From Paratrimastix pyriformis (lineage: Eukaryota > Preaxostyla > Paratrimastigidae), in assembly GCA_027972325.1 (NCBI GenBank), contig JAPMOS010000018.1:248001-312000 (forward strand): a stretch of DNA of 64,000 nt. The letters run 5' to 3'. The position numbers and the translations under genes were made by a program. How positions within the stretch are numbered: position 1 is the stretch's first letter; each line of letters begins with the position of its first letter. Of the stretch, positions 41,059 to 51,551 are shown piece after piece. The notes under the pieces are model-generated. The model ran no database searches, was not told where the DNA came from, and saw nothing but the letters and a program-made list of their open reading frames with translations.

Positions 41059-41697
41059 CAACAACAACAGCAGCAGCAGCAGCAACAGCAGCAGCAGGCC
41101 ATGAGCACGGCGGGCTCGGCGTACTCGGGGGCCGCCTCGACGACGGGCTCCTCCGCCCCCACCGAGTCGGGCAGCAATACCCAGCCGCCCGCGTCCCCCT
41201 CGGTCCCCGCCCGGCCCGCCCCCACCCGCGCCGCCGACGAGCTCGCCGGGCGCCTCGGCGCCATGAACCTCGCCCCCGCGGCGTCCCTGCAGCAGCAGCA
41301 GCAGCAGCAGCAGCAACCTCAACCGGGGCAGTATTACGAGGCGGATCCCATCCGGGCCCAGTACCTGCAGCAGCCCTACCTCCAGCAGCAACAGCAGCAG
41401 CAACAACAACAACACCAGGCCTACCTCCAGCAGCAGCAGCAGCCCCTCCGGCCGCCGAGCCCTGCCGATTGCGGGGGGATGGTGGTGCTGGGCGGGCAGC
41501 CGGTGGGCATCGGGGCCCCCGAGATGCGCTCCCCCGAGCCGCCCCCCGCCACCTACGGGGCTCCCCTCTACCGCGACCCGCCCTACACGGCCGAGGACTT
41601 CGGCTACCGCCCCCGCGGCCAGCAGCAGCAGCAGCAACAACAACAACCACAGCAACAACCAAAGCAGCAGCAGTTCCGCGGGCAGTACCCATACTAA
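36393..41697 (+). CDS. CHAT caspase-like domain fused to EF-like/SH2 module, polyQ tail
   Basis: The N-terminal third is a CHAT protease domain: VRVLAVFANAKQDPDLRLMN, then EHRAIQQC joined over intron 36546-36602, LELEVLPSSTIHQLQQ, catalytic His in RIIHFSGHAT, catalytic Cys in LECVVLVACSTLAQGELL, YVIAMSERISNRDASLFVNG, GRRAISLDRENGGSIVVLLP. A Met-rich linker begins SMMTQSPNMGPSPYP, spanning an intron, and continues as MQ/MRGDM repeats. Next come helices (LARVHKLLDPFDDACKFWSL, TIQWTQFITLLSQS), an EF-like segment (DGLVSLERFADFCRYFG) and an SH2 domain: WFHGMVSRARVPELL, GTFMVRFSQS (phosphotyrosine Arg), HDITWDQDGVVHHL. The helix-EF-SH2 order recalls Cbl, but no RING is visible. The tail has about 40 Q at 40972-41096 and ends FRGQYPY. 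Phase and composition support one gene. Function is inferred only. Confidence 0.82.
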
Positions 41698-41867
41698 ATC
41701 CCCCCCCCCCCCCCCCCCCCCCCCGTCGCACGGCCGGATGGAGAAGAAGGAAATCGCTGGTCTTGCACGCCACCGACCGAGCCACCGACGGAGAGGGAGG
41801 GGCCGGCTGGGCACACGTGGGCTTGTTGGCGGAGGTCTCGGGCCGGACCCGACCGGGCCGGGGAACT
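41698..41867. other. Gap between convergent genes: C run and partial copy of the CELF last exon
   Basis: C23 follows the CHAT-SH2 stop. Bases 41820-41855 repeat, with few mismatches, the last coding bases of the CELF gene at 41874-41910 (see findings). Confidence 0.7.
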
Positions 41868-44030
41868 CTAGTAGGGCTTGTTGGCGGAGGTCTTGAGCTG
41901 GACCCGGAGCCGCTTGGAGCCGATCTGGAAGCCGTTCATGTTGCTGATGGCCTGCTGGGCCGCGGCCGGGTTGTCGAACGACACGAACCCTGCCGCCCCA
42001 CAGAGGCGCCCCCACAGACACCCACGCAGGCCCAGCGGATGAGCACCACCAGCCCCGAAGCCCCCCCCCCCCCCCCCCCCCCCCCGTGGCACCCAGTGCG
42101 GGTCGGGTGTGGTACGGACCGAAGCCCTTGCTCTTGCCCGTGTCGCGCTCGGTGCACACCTTGACCGAGACCAGGTTGCCGAAGGGCATGAAGATCGATG
42201 CTGGGAAAGGAGCGAGGGTGGAGGGGCGCGCCGGGAACCGTGAGTGCCGTGGGGTGGTGTTGGGTGGGTGCGGTGGCGGTGGGTGCGGTGGCGGTGGGGC
42301 GGTGGCGGGGGTTGGGGGTTGATACGCACAGGGACCGCGGACCCATGTCGGCCTCGGTGAACTCGTTGGGGATGTGGTAGATGAAGAGGTTGGCCCCTGG
42401 GGCCCTCCGTGTTGCCGCCGAGGCACCCCATGGGGCCCATGCCGCCCCGGCCGCGAGCTGCTGCATGAGGTTGGGCTGCTGCTGCTGCTGCATAGGCCCC
42501 ACGCCGGTCCCCATGGGGCCCATCTGCTGCGGGAGGGAGCCCATCGGGTTGCCCATCGGGTTGCCCATGGGCTGCGAAGGCTGCACGGCACCCGGCGCGG
42601 CGGGGGGCAGCTGGTTGGCGAAGCCCCCGGCGCCGCCCATCGGGGGCTGGGGGGGGGGGGGGGGGGGAGGGGGGGGCGTGAGCCGGGAAAGGGCAGGCGG
42701 GAAGGGCAGACCAGCATGCCGGCCTGGGGCGGGGGCATCGCGGCACCCGCGGCGCCGAGGCCGCCCATGCCACTCATGCCACCCATGCCACTCATGCCAC
42801 CCATGCCCATGCCGAGGCCGCCCATGCCCATGCCGCCCATGCCCATGCCGCCCATGCCCATGCCCATGCCGAGACCGCCCATGCCCAGGCCACCGGCGGC
42901 GAGCTGCTGCTGCTGGATGGCCTGGAGCTGCTGCAGGCGGAGCTGGGCCATCACGTTGGTGCCCATGCCCATGCCCATGCCCGCGCCCATCCCCATCCCC
43001 AGGGCACCCATGCCCATGCCCATGCCGGGGCCCATCCGGTCGCGCTTCTGCCGGTCCGTATCGGCGAACTTGACCACCAAGGGGCCGGGGGCGTTCTGGC
43101 AAGGCATCAGGCGGCTGAGCAGGGCGGCAGACGAGACGGACCTCAAGACGCATCTGACCGTTGATGGTCGAGATGGCAGAGAGAGCCTCCTCCCGAGTGG
43201 TAAACTTTACAAAACCGCACCCCTTGTTCTCACCGGTGGGTGTCTTCAGTAGAACGACCTGAACCGCGGAATGGCTTGCAGATGTGCATTGTTTGGGAAA
43301 AAGACCTCGATGATTTGGCCAAATGGCTGAAAAATCGTTCGAATATCAGCCTCGGTCGCAGTCTTGGAGATTTGACCAACGTAAAGTTTGGCCTCTGCAA
43401 GGCGATCCGATTCACCTTCAGCATACCTAGGATCGGAAGAGAACCAGCAGCCATGCCCATAAGAAGTAGGCCAGAGAAAGGGGAAAGAAACGGCACCAAA
43501 GAGCAGGGCCAGACAGCAGGAGAGGAATGTTCATACGTACTTTACAACCAGAGGGCTGGTCATCTAGGGAAGATCAAACAAAAAAGGACAAGACATGGGT
43601 CAGAAAAGATCATCATGAGAAGTGCTGCAGCGAAGAGACGCAGCGGAGGGGAAGCAGGCGGGCAATGACAGGACGATGGGAACAAGACGGACAGGGGGGA
43701 TGGTCGTTTTCTCATGCAGAGACAAAATGGCAGCATCAGCTTCTTGCTTTGTCCCCATAATCACAAAAGCACACCCTGCAGAGGATCAGGACGTTTCAAG
43801 ACATTAAGGCAGCACAGACTGCCGCGCGAAGGGTTGGTCTGGGGCTGCTTTTCTTTAATTAAGACACCTATAACATTCCAATTGGAAAAAGGAAGGAGAA
43901 GGATGAAATAGAGACTTTCGACGATGGTCCCGAAAGGCTCGAAAATGGGGCGGAGTTGATTCTCGTCGATGGTGCGAGGAAGGTTGGAAACGAACAACTT
44001 CACCGACGAAGGGGGGCGATTGAACTGCAT
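41868..44030 (-). CDS. CELF/Bruno-like RNA-binding protein, three RRMs
   Basis: This is a predicted regulator of splicing and translation. RRM1: [20 protein letters not shown], then [20 protein letters not shown] after an intron. RRM2: [40 protein letters not shown] and [12 protein letters not shown] divergent linker rich in GMGMG and GMGG repeats plus Q follows. RRM3: [73 protein letters not shown], ending TSANKPY, the family C-terminus. Order and spacing (RRM1-RRM2-long linker-RRM3) are those of CELF proteins. ATG 44030 was chosen ([13 protein letters not shown]). Introns carry homopolymer runs at 42062-42085 and 42651-42667. Confidence 0.9.
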
Positions 44031-44225
44031 GTGAGAAAGAGCTGCTGCCGAAGGTCCTGGACCACTCCAACCAAAAGGGATGCAACACATTTCCGGAATT
44101 TCGACATAGGGAATAGGGTGGATTGACTCAGGTGGATTGAAAAATAAGATGGATTGACAAATAGGATGGATTGACAAATCATCACACGAGAGAACAAAAT
44201 GGGGTGCAAGAATGACATCATTGAG

Positions 44226-45520
44226 TTAATTGTAGGCGTTAAGGGCTTCGGGAAGCCATGAAGAAATATCTGCCACTTGGCGCAGGCACTCTTCTTTGTC
44301 GTTACCGGAGAGTGGAGCGGCCTCGAGCCGTCTGGCCACTTGACCCAGAGCATCGCGCACAGCCTGGGCTGTGAAGGGAGTGCCAGGGGAGAGCGCCAGC
44401 CGGATGGCGTCCATAACAGCCGGCTGCAGAGAGTCTGAAAACATGGCCAGGCCCGTCGATGCGCCAGAAGCTATCGATGCGAAGGAGGAATGAAGTGGGA
44501 GCAAAGCCAGCACCCGCAGACCACCCGATTGGGGGCACTCGCTGATGCGGCCGCCGATGCAGTCGAAATGGAACTCCACCGAGCCCCAAGGGAACCGGTT
44601 CGAGACGGCGTGCTTGTGGGCCGGGGATTTTCCATAGATCCAGTCCCAGCTGCCCAGCTGACGAGCCGACCGGGCAATGGCGGGGAGTGCAGCAAGGTCC
44701 TTCAGTCCCAAATCGCGGCAGGGGGTCCGCCGATGCTGCCCGTACTCTTCATCGAAGGCCTTGTGGAGGGCCGCACAGACGCGCTCGTGGTCGGGGGCAG
44801 CGACACCCCGGGGAACCAGGCTGGAGATGTTGGCCACCCGAGAGGCCACACTGGCGACCCCCTTGCTCAGCAACTTGGCCTTGTCGGGGCAGAGCAGCGT
44901 CGACAGGCGGCCCAGATTCACATTCAAGAGGAGTGTGCCGTGTTGAATGATGGCCTGCGGAGACCGTTGGAAGGCGACCCCGCTGATCTTCTTGCCGTCA
45001 ATCAGAATGTCGTTCCGGCCCGAGGCCACAGCCTCCAGCCCGAAGGAGCGAAGCATCCGAATCACGATTCGGTTGTTCTTGTGCTTATCGTATTCCTTGG
45101 CCGGCGAAACGAACGTGTAGTTGGTGTTCCCAAGGTCCTGAAAGACGGCCCCGCCGCCCGAGTACCGACGGGACAGGAGCACCTTCTCTTGCTCCATCTT
45201 GGGAATCTGGAGAGGTAAACACAGAATAAACACAAACTAGGGGGCTTCGCGGGACGGACATTAATCTCTTTCCAGGCATTTTGGTGCTTCCCGATCACAA
45301 TTGTTGGACAATTCCTCCAGAGAAAGAGCGATGTCTCCTTGGGTTTCTCGCGAAATAGCCATTCTTCAACAGCCAAATTCACGTACGGGTTATTGACCAA
45401 CGACTTGTAGACGGCAAGTTTGAGGGCCATCGGTTCGAGCGCCGAACAGCTTTTTTCACCGCACGCGAGGGAGACTCGCCCCGCATTGATGTCCCAGCCA
45501 ATTTGTGTCCCAATCTTCAT
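44226..45520 (-). CDS. lplA: Lipoate-protein ligase A-like
   Basis: This enzyme attaches lipoate to E2 and H proteins, normally in mitochondria. The N-terminal part VYKSLVNNPYVNLAVEEWLF, then LFLWRNCPTIVIGKHQNAWK, leads to the RRYSGGGAVFQDLGNTNYTF signature. The catalytic Lys lies in DGKKISGVAF, followed by QHGTLLLNVNLGRLSTLL. The C-terminal accessory domain is present (WGSVEFHFDCIGGRISECP). One intron (about 45206-45255, donor GTCCGT) splits NAWKEIN from IPKMEQE. ATG 45520 is the first in frame. The conserved region begins near ATG 45430, so the first 30 residues could be a targeting peptide or untranslated. Confidence 0.9.
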
Positions 45521-46828
45521 CAGCTCGCATATCCCAGGGTTCGAGCAAGAATCTAGGCCTGGCTTTGATCAAGTCGTGTGTTGAAAGACTGATTAATCAT
45601 TTTTTCACAGGCGGGTCATCGAGCGAGTTTTCAGCTCGTTTCCCCATTTTTCACCCAAAATTCTCACATCCCTCGATACCATTAACCAAGCCGAGGTAGT
45701 CTTTGCGGATCCATCTTCAGTTCTCCCCGCCGTCGCCCAAGCCTCCGGGGTGAAATGGCTCCAAAGTACCTGGGCAGGCCTTGATGCATTTTACAAGAAC
45801 TTTCCGACGGCCCCCCATTTTACACTGACTCGTATGGGCGGAGTTTTTGGGCCTGGTATGAGCGAGTATGTGTTGGGTCACATTTTGGGTCGTGAACGAC
45901 ATCACTCCCTCTATCGGGACACCCAGGGCGCCATCCACAGCCACCTGATGCATCCCGCCGCGGCCACTCCCGCCAACGCGTCGCTGTGGGATGTGGCACG
46001 TCCCTGGTACCGGACCATGGGCCAACTCACGGTGGGGATCATGGGCGCGACAGGCTCCATCGGGCAGTCGATCGCCCGCCGGTGCTACACCCTGGGCATG
46101 ACCGTGTGGGGCCTCAGCCTGCACGCCCAGTGCCCCCGGGATGAGTGGCAAAACCCTGCCGACGCCCGCTTGGCCCCATTTTCGCAGTGTCTCGCTCGCC
46201 GATTCGTTCTGGACGATGCCGCCGACCGTACGCTCCTCCTGCACGAGTTCCTGGCCGGGTGCGACTACGTGGTCAACGTGCTCCCCAACACGTCTCTCAC
46301 GAGGGGCCTTCTGGGCGACGGGCGCCCGGGGGTGGTTCCACTGTCGCACTGCAAGCCTGGAGCGGTGCTGATCAACATCGGCCGGGGCGGAATCGTCACC
46401 GAGGAAGCCCTCTGCGCCGCCCTCAAGGTCGGTCCACAGGCTGGAAGTGCGCCCCTTCGAGGAGTGTGGGCTCGGCTACCGAGATCCGCCATTTTTACAC
46501 TGCCCCACTCGCCCCACTCGCCCCACTCGCCCCACTCGCCCCACTCGCCCCCTCGCCCGCCCCTCGCCCGCCCCTCGCCGCCCAGGAGGGTCACCTGGCC
46601 CACGCGGTTCTGGATGTCTATGGGACGGAGCCCTTGCCTGCGGACAGTCCCTTGCTGCGGCTTACGACCGAGGAGATTACTTTGACGCCCCACGTGGCGG
46701 GCATCACCCGGGTTGAGGACGGCTGCTGCGAGATCTTCGCGGCCAACCTGCAACGCTACCTGCAGGCCCGCGGCTCGGACGTCCGGCCCGGCTTCCTGTA
46801 CGAGGTGCAGTGGGGCCGCGGCTACTAG
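45490..46828 (+). CDS. D-isomer-specific 2-hydroxyacid dehydrogenase (glyoxylate/hydroxypyruvate reductase type)
   Basis: This is an NAD(P)H-dependent 2-ketoacid reductase. Exon 1 (from ATG 45490) gives PGFEQESRPGFDQV and joins over a short intron to RVIERVFSSFPHFSPKIL. The substrate domain has EVVFADPSSVLPAVAQASGV, then KWLQSTWAGLDAF. The Rossmann motif is TVGIMGATGSIGQSIARRC. Catalytic residues lie in NIGRGGIVTEEAL (Arg) and LTPHVAGITRVEDG (His). The last intron (about 46431-46590) holds CCCCACTCG repeats. The stop is at 46826-46828. Hydroxypyruvate or glyoxylate is the likely substrate by family. The chosen ATG lies inside the lplA 5' end, so the two genes overlap head to head if both first ATGs are used. 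Confidence 0.85.
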
Positions 46829-46849
46829 AGCGCCCCCACGGGACGTAAC

Positions 46850-47284
46850 TCAGCAGAGACCGTGCGACCGTTTCTCCGCAACAGCAAAGCAGAAGAGAAG
46901 GAAAAGCGGCCCCACCTCAAACAAGAGGAGAAGAGAAGTGTTATTGAATCCCAACAAACTGTCACGTAATCTGTGGTGGGTTTGTATACGCATCGCAGGA
47001 GAGGGGATCTTCCTTGACGTTGCCCAATTCTGAGAGTCGAAGACCATTTGCAATTCCGAGGGGGAAAAAAACAGACCACCCAAGGAAACGCATGCATTAT
47101 CTTCGCTCGACTGAAGGCACTGGGGGCAGGTCAAGTAAGCTGCCGTGCCAAAAAGATGTTCCCCGCCGATGAGTTTCTTGATCACCGGCGGATGGTACTG
47201 GGCACGGGCTTGGCATCTTTTGCAAAGGAACGTTCTCTCAGCTGGGACACGGGAATTAACGGCCGTGCGAAAACTTGTTTGCAT
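46850..47284 (-). CDS. Possible small zinc-ribbon protein, unrecognised
   Basis: This open frame of 144 codons starts at ATG 47284. Two Cys pairs (FLCKRCQARAQYHP and YLTCPQCLQSS) frame a conserved-looking VIKKLIGGEHLFGTAAY segment, as in a zinc ribbon. The later half becomes hydrophobic and may be intron or 3' UTR. I do not recognise the family. Possible introns exist (GTCGAG and GTCTTC donors) and could change the end. Confidence 0.4.
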   Translation of the reverse strand: MQTSFRTAVNSRVPAERTFLCKRCQARAQYHPPVIKKLIGGEHLFGTAAYLTCPQCLQSSEDNACVSLGGLFFSPSELQMVFDSQNWATSRKIPSPAMRIQTHHRLRDSLLGFNNTSLLLLFEVGPLFLLFCFAVAEKRSHGLC

Positions 47285-47380
47285 CGAGCCAACGTTTGAA
47301 TCCTGGAGGGAAGAGAGTGGAAAGAACCAAGCTCTCCGCAGTCATCGCCGGAAGGCACATGCGGGGGCGAGACAAATACT

Positions 47381-50050
47381 TTATGCGCGAAAGTCCCCGC
47401 TTCCCATCACGACAAGCTCGCCCTGTGAACCTCCGACGAGAGCCCAGTCGCTGACAGGATGCATCCCCACAGCCGTGGGCCAGCCCTGCATACGGCTCTG
47501 GTAAAAAGGGTTCCATCCTAAGCTGGGGCCGCCTTCGTCGTCCTCGGCTCCGCTGGGGGTCGGATCGATGTCCATCGCGGGCATCTCCTGGGCGACCCCG
47601 CCCAGGGGGGTCAACTCCACCGTGGGAGCAGTGGCTTCCAATGGATGCTCGAGAGGGAGCCACCCGCCGGCCTGCCCCCGGTGGGCGGAGGGGGAACCAT
47701 GGTGATACCAGTGCAAGGAGATCCACTGGGCAAGGAGCCGATCCTCCCGGGCTTCCGCAGCGCATGCCACGGCGCGTGAGGCGGCAGCCGCGGCCTGAGC
47801 AGCCAGTTCCTCCGCAGAGGGCGGGTCCGGGGGGCGAGTGGCTTTGCGGGGACTGAAATAGGCCGTGATGAGGCCCCGGTCACGGCCCCGGGCCTTGGGT
47901 TGCGATCCCGGGGTGCCCGTGGTGGGTGCTCTGTCGTCCTCGTCGCCGCTTTGCTGCTGGTCCGCGCCGAGTGCCTCCCCACCCTCCCCGCTATCGGCGG
48001 GCGGGTCGGGGGGAGCCGCCTCGGACCCAGGGTCCGGCAGGGTCAGCGAGCGGTCTAAAAAGGCAACCGATTCCAGCGCGAGGCCATCGTCACCGCTCCC
48101 GTTCGACGCAGCGGGCCGAACGACGGGCGACAATGGAGGAGCAAGGTTGACGCCCCACCGCGAGGAGACCGAGGACAGGGGGGCGGGGAGGGGCGACAGA
48201 TCTGGAGTGGAGGAGCAGAGGCGATGATGAGAAACCACAGGGGGGATGGGGATGGGACTGGTGTTCAGACCAGCGAATGCCAGCCCCATCTCGAGGGGCA
48301 CTGCGTAGCTGCCCGTGACGGCCGAGAAACAGCCCAACCCCAGGCGCGGGTAAGGGTGCCCGGGTGGGTGTACTGCCCCGGCCAAAAGCCCACCCAATCC
48401 ACATGAAGTTGCCGAAGACGATGTAATCCGTCACCCACCCCACCGAACGCCCGCCTCACCCAGGCGGCGCCCCTTCCTCCACGCTGGGGATGCTGGTGAC
48501 CGGACCGTGAAGGGGAGGCGCCCAGAGGCTTTTGACGGGATTCGGCGCGGCCCCACCCCGTAAGGCCCACTCGAGGGCCCCGGGCAGGTCGACGAGGGCG
48601 CAGGTACCGTCGCGGAACTGCACGCAGCAATGGGCGCCCCAACGAGGGTGCGGCTGCAGCCCGGCAACAGCGGGCCCGAGGGTGCGCGGGGCGGAGCTGC
48701 CCGGGGCGAAGAGGAACGACGAGGCGGCCGTCGAAGGGGCGACCATGCCGCCCTCGGGAGCCGACGGGCCGGGGCGGGACGAGAGGACCAGGGGGCTCTC
48801 GCGGGGCAGCGCCCCGTCCGGATGGGCCGCGGGAGCCGAGCGGGGGAAGCGGACCTCGCCCGCCTCGCCGGTCCCGCCGGGGCCCGGGGTGGAGGCGGGG
48901 TCCTCACCCCCGAGCTGAGAGGCGCACCGGTTGAGGGAGGCCGCCAGGGTCGCCGAGAGACACATGGACTCCTGTCCTCGCGGGCACACCAACGAGGGAG
49001 CAGAATGTTTGTTGGAGTAGGGTCGATCGAAATGGTGCCGGCCGGACCTTGCGACGGAAAGGCTCTAAGAAGTCCCCCGTTGCGACGACACCCAAAGGGG
49101 AGCCCAACCGCCGGAAATCATAGCAGCACAGGGCCCCGAGCGAGGTGCCACCCACAAAGGTATTTTCGTCCAAATCCTGGGGATGATGGGTGGGGGCGAG
49201 CGCGAGTGAGTTTGTGGGCCCCGTAAGCAAAGGGCGCCGATCAAGTGGGTGGGGGTGACAGACCAGCATGCACACGGGAGTCCCGTAGGAGTGGCCCAAG
49301 TCGATGCTACTCACGAGGCCGCGCCGGTCCCGCAGATCCCACAGCCGCACAAACCCGTCTCGGTCGCAGCTGCCCACGCGGTGGGCTGTGGGGAAGGGCA
49401 AAGCCGAAAGAGAGCGAACGTCGTGGTGCGGTTGCGAATGGAAGGACGGACTCGCGAAAAAGCGCACATCGGTGGCCCCCACTCCGGTGGCGCTCTTCAG
49501 AGTGCACTGGGGGGCCGCGTCGAAGCCCGCCGTTGTGGCCAGATCAAACCTGCACCCGAACGGAATCAGTCCAGTCCGAAAGGGGACACCCGGACAGCTC
49601 AACGATCCCAGCGCCGCGGAGGCCGATGGCGACCTGGTTCTCGTCGAACCGGTTCCACCGGAGGGAGAGCAGCGGGCGGGTCCTTGGGGGAGAAACATGA
49701 GTGCGTGAGCAGAACTCACACCCCAGTGCAGACCGTTGCAGCGTAACGAGGGGCGCCAGGGAGGGCGTACTGTCACACACCACAAAAGGCATCGAAATTG
49801 GGGGAGCCTGACGCCTGAAGTCAGAGAGGGGACGAAGGCTCGGCATTTCGACCTGCCAAACGCGGTGCCAGATTGAGTCATAATCAAAGACCGCACATTG
49901 AGATCCGGCAACGACAGCGACAAGGGCGCCGGAGCTGTCAAAACTGACGACATCTACAGGACTGCCAAGGAAATGTCTGGTCGAGGAGTCATCAAATGGA
50001 CCATTTCTTTGCGGGACGAGGGACGCCCGCGAAAGGGTGAACGTGATCAT
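47381..50050 (-). CDS. WD40-repeat protein with disordered C-terminal half, unrecognised
   Basis: ATG 50050. WD40-like blades: VDVVSFDSSGALVAVVAGSQ then CAVFDYDS, LLSLRWNRFDENQVAIGLRG, VGSCDRDGFVRLWDLRDRRG, TFVGGTSLGALCCYDFRRLG. After about 48900 the sequence becomes acidic and P/S-rich (SGDEDDRAPTTG), then GLITAYFSPRK and a helix AAQAAAAASRAVACAAEAR, and it ends WALVGGSQGELVVMGSGDFR, which may close the propeller. ITAYFSPRK resembles a PCNA-interacting box with the leading Gln missing. I cannot assign a named WD40 family. Confidence 0.7.
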
Positions 50051-50134
50051 CAGAAATGCTAGAAATACGAATGGCAAGCTTGGATGAAAATGGGCGAACT
50101 CGGCCCACGCCCAATCAAACCTCTCGAAATCCCC

Positions 50135-50140
50135 TATAAA
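50135..50140 (+). promoter_or_regulatory. TATA-like box of the CDK gene, with CCAAT upstream
   Basis: TATAAA lies 160 bases before the CDK ATG in the 249-bp divergent gap, with CCAATCA about 25 bases upstream of it. Position and orientation fit a promoter for the plus-strand gene. Confidence 0.35.
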
Positions 50141-50299
50141 CTTTATTGTTTATCCATCGGCCAAATCGACTTGGAATCTGGCCGGTGGCCTCAACAAAAA
50201 AGCGGCCTCGTTCAAAGTTGAACACTGTGCTAGCCATCTTCTCCAGGGCTCCCTTGACACCTCACAGGTTCAATTTCGGGAGCAGTTTCTGTTCAAACC

Positions 50300-51551
50300 A
50301 TGCAAGCACACGATTCTTCTGCTGTTGCGGGCCTGGAGAGGTTCGTATTTTTTTTTTATTTCGCCTTCCCTTCAAATCCTCATTGGTCACCCCTTCTTCA
50401 TCCAGGTATGTCCGGCTTGAGAAGGTTGGCGAGGGCACCTACGGCGTGGTTTACAAGGCTCGCGATCAGAAGACGCACAATATTGTGGCTTTGAAGAAGA
50501 TTCGACTCGAAACCGAGGACGAGGGTGTACCTTCGACCGCTGTGCGTGAAATTTCGCTCCTCCGTGAGCTGCGCCATCATAACGTTGTGCGACTGGTGGA
50601 TGTCATTCACGCTGGGACGAAGCTTTTCCTCGTTTTCGAGTTCCTCGACCAGGATCTGAAGCGCCACATGGATCTTCTTGGCAGCGCACCCATGGAACCG
50701 ATGCTCATCAAGGTCGGATTCCTTTCTCTCGATATTATTGAAGTGACATTCCGGGTGTTTGTTAGTCGTACCTTTTCCAGCTGGTCAAGGGCCTCGCCTA
50801 CTGCCATTCTCATCGGGTTCTCCACCGGGATCTGAAGCCTCAAAATTTGCTCATTGATCGCTTTGGCAACCTCAAGCTTGCCGATTTCGGGTTCGTTTGG
50901 CGTTTTTCGGAAGTTCAAAGAACCGACACACTCTCCACACTTGATACTTTCCAGACTTGCTCGCGCCTTTGGGATCCCAGTCAGGACTTACACGCACGAG
51001 GTTGTTACTCTCTGGTCTGTGTCTACTTGTCGCTTGTTTCGGCTCAAAACTGTCGTTTCAGGTATCGCGCGCCCGAGATCCTGTTGGGCTCCAAGCAGTA
51101 CAGCACCCCTGTTGACATTTGGAGTGTCGGCTGCATTTTCGCCGAGATGGTGCGCAAACGTCCTCTTTTCCCTGGTGATGCCGAAATCGATGAGCTCTTC
51201 CTCATCTTCCGGTCAGACCGTTTTTTTTTTTTTGCTTTTTTCCAGGCGCTTCACATTTTGACGGATACAGTGAACTCGGTACTCCCACGGAAGAGGTCTG
51301 GCCTGGTGTGACCAAGCTGCCCGACTATAAGTCCACTTTCCCCAACTTCCGGGCGAAACCCTGGTCGCAAATCATGCCCCAACTCGACCCCGTCGGCTTG
51401 GATCTGTTTGCTGTCTGTGAGGCCGCGCCTTCTTTCGGTCTTGCTTACCGTGATTCTCCGTTAGCGCATGATGCAATACGAGCCTGCCAAGCGTATTTCT
51501 GCGAAGGCTGCCCTTCAACACCCTTACTTTGCTGATCTCCCACACAATTAA
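50300..51551 (+). CDS. Cyclin-dependent kinase, CDK1/CDK2-like (PSTAVRE)
   Basis: This is a cell-cycle Ser/Thr kinase. Exon 1 (50300-50340) joins over intron 50341-50405 to [20 protein letters not shown] (P-loop with inhibitory Thr-Tyr) and [20 protein letters not shown] then REISLLREL (cyclin-binding helix; PSTAIRE with Ile to Val). [11 protein letters not shown] and DFGLARAFG follow, then the T-loop [18 protein letters not shown] with the activating Thr, [40 protein letters not shown], and [23 protein letters not shown] is at 51549-51551. Six introns are set by frame. All six donors have C/T at +3 and G at +5. Length and motifs are those of CDK1/2, and I cannot tell which. Confidence 0.94.

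Noticed and set aside
36393-41697. STAT transcription factor, suggested by the SH2 domain
   Set aside because: No STAT coiled-coil or DNA-binding domain; the N-terminus is CHAT and the block before SH2 is EF-like.
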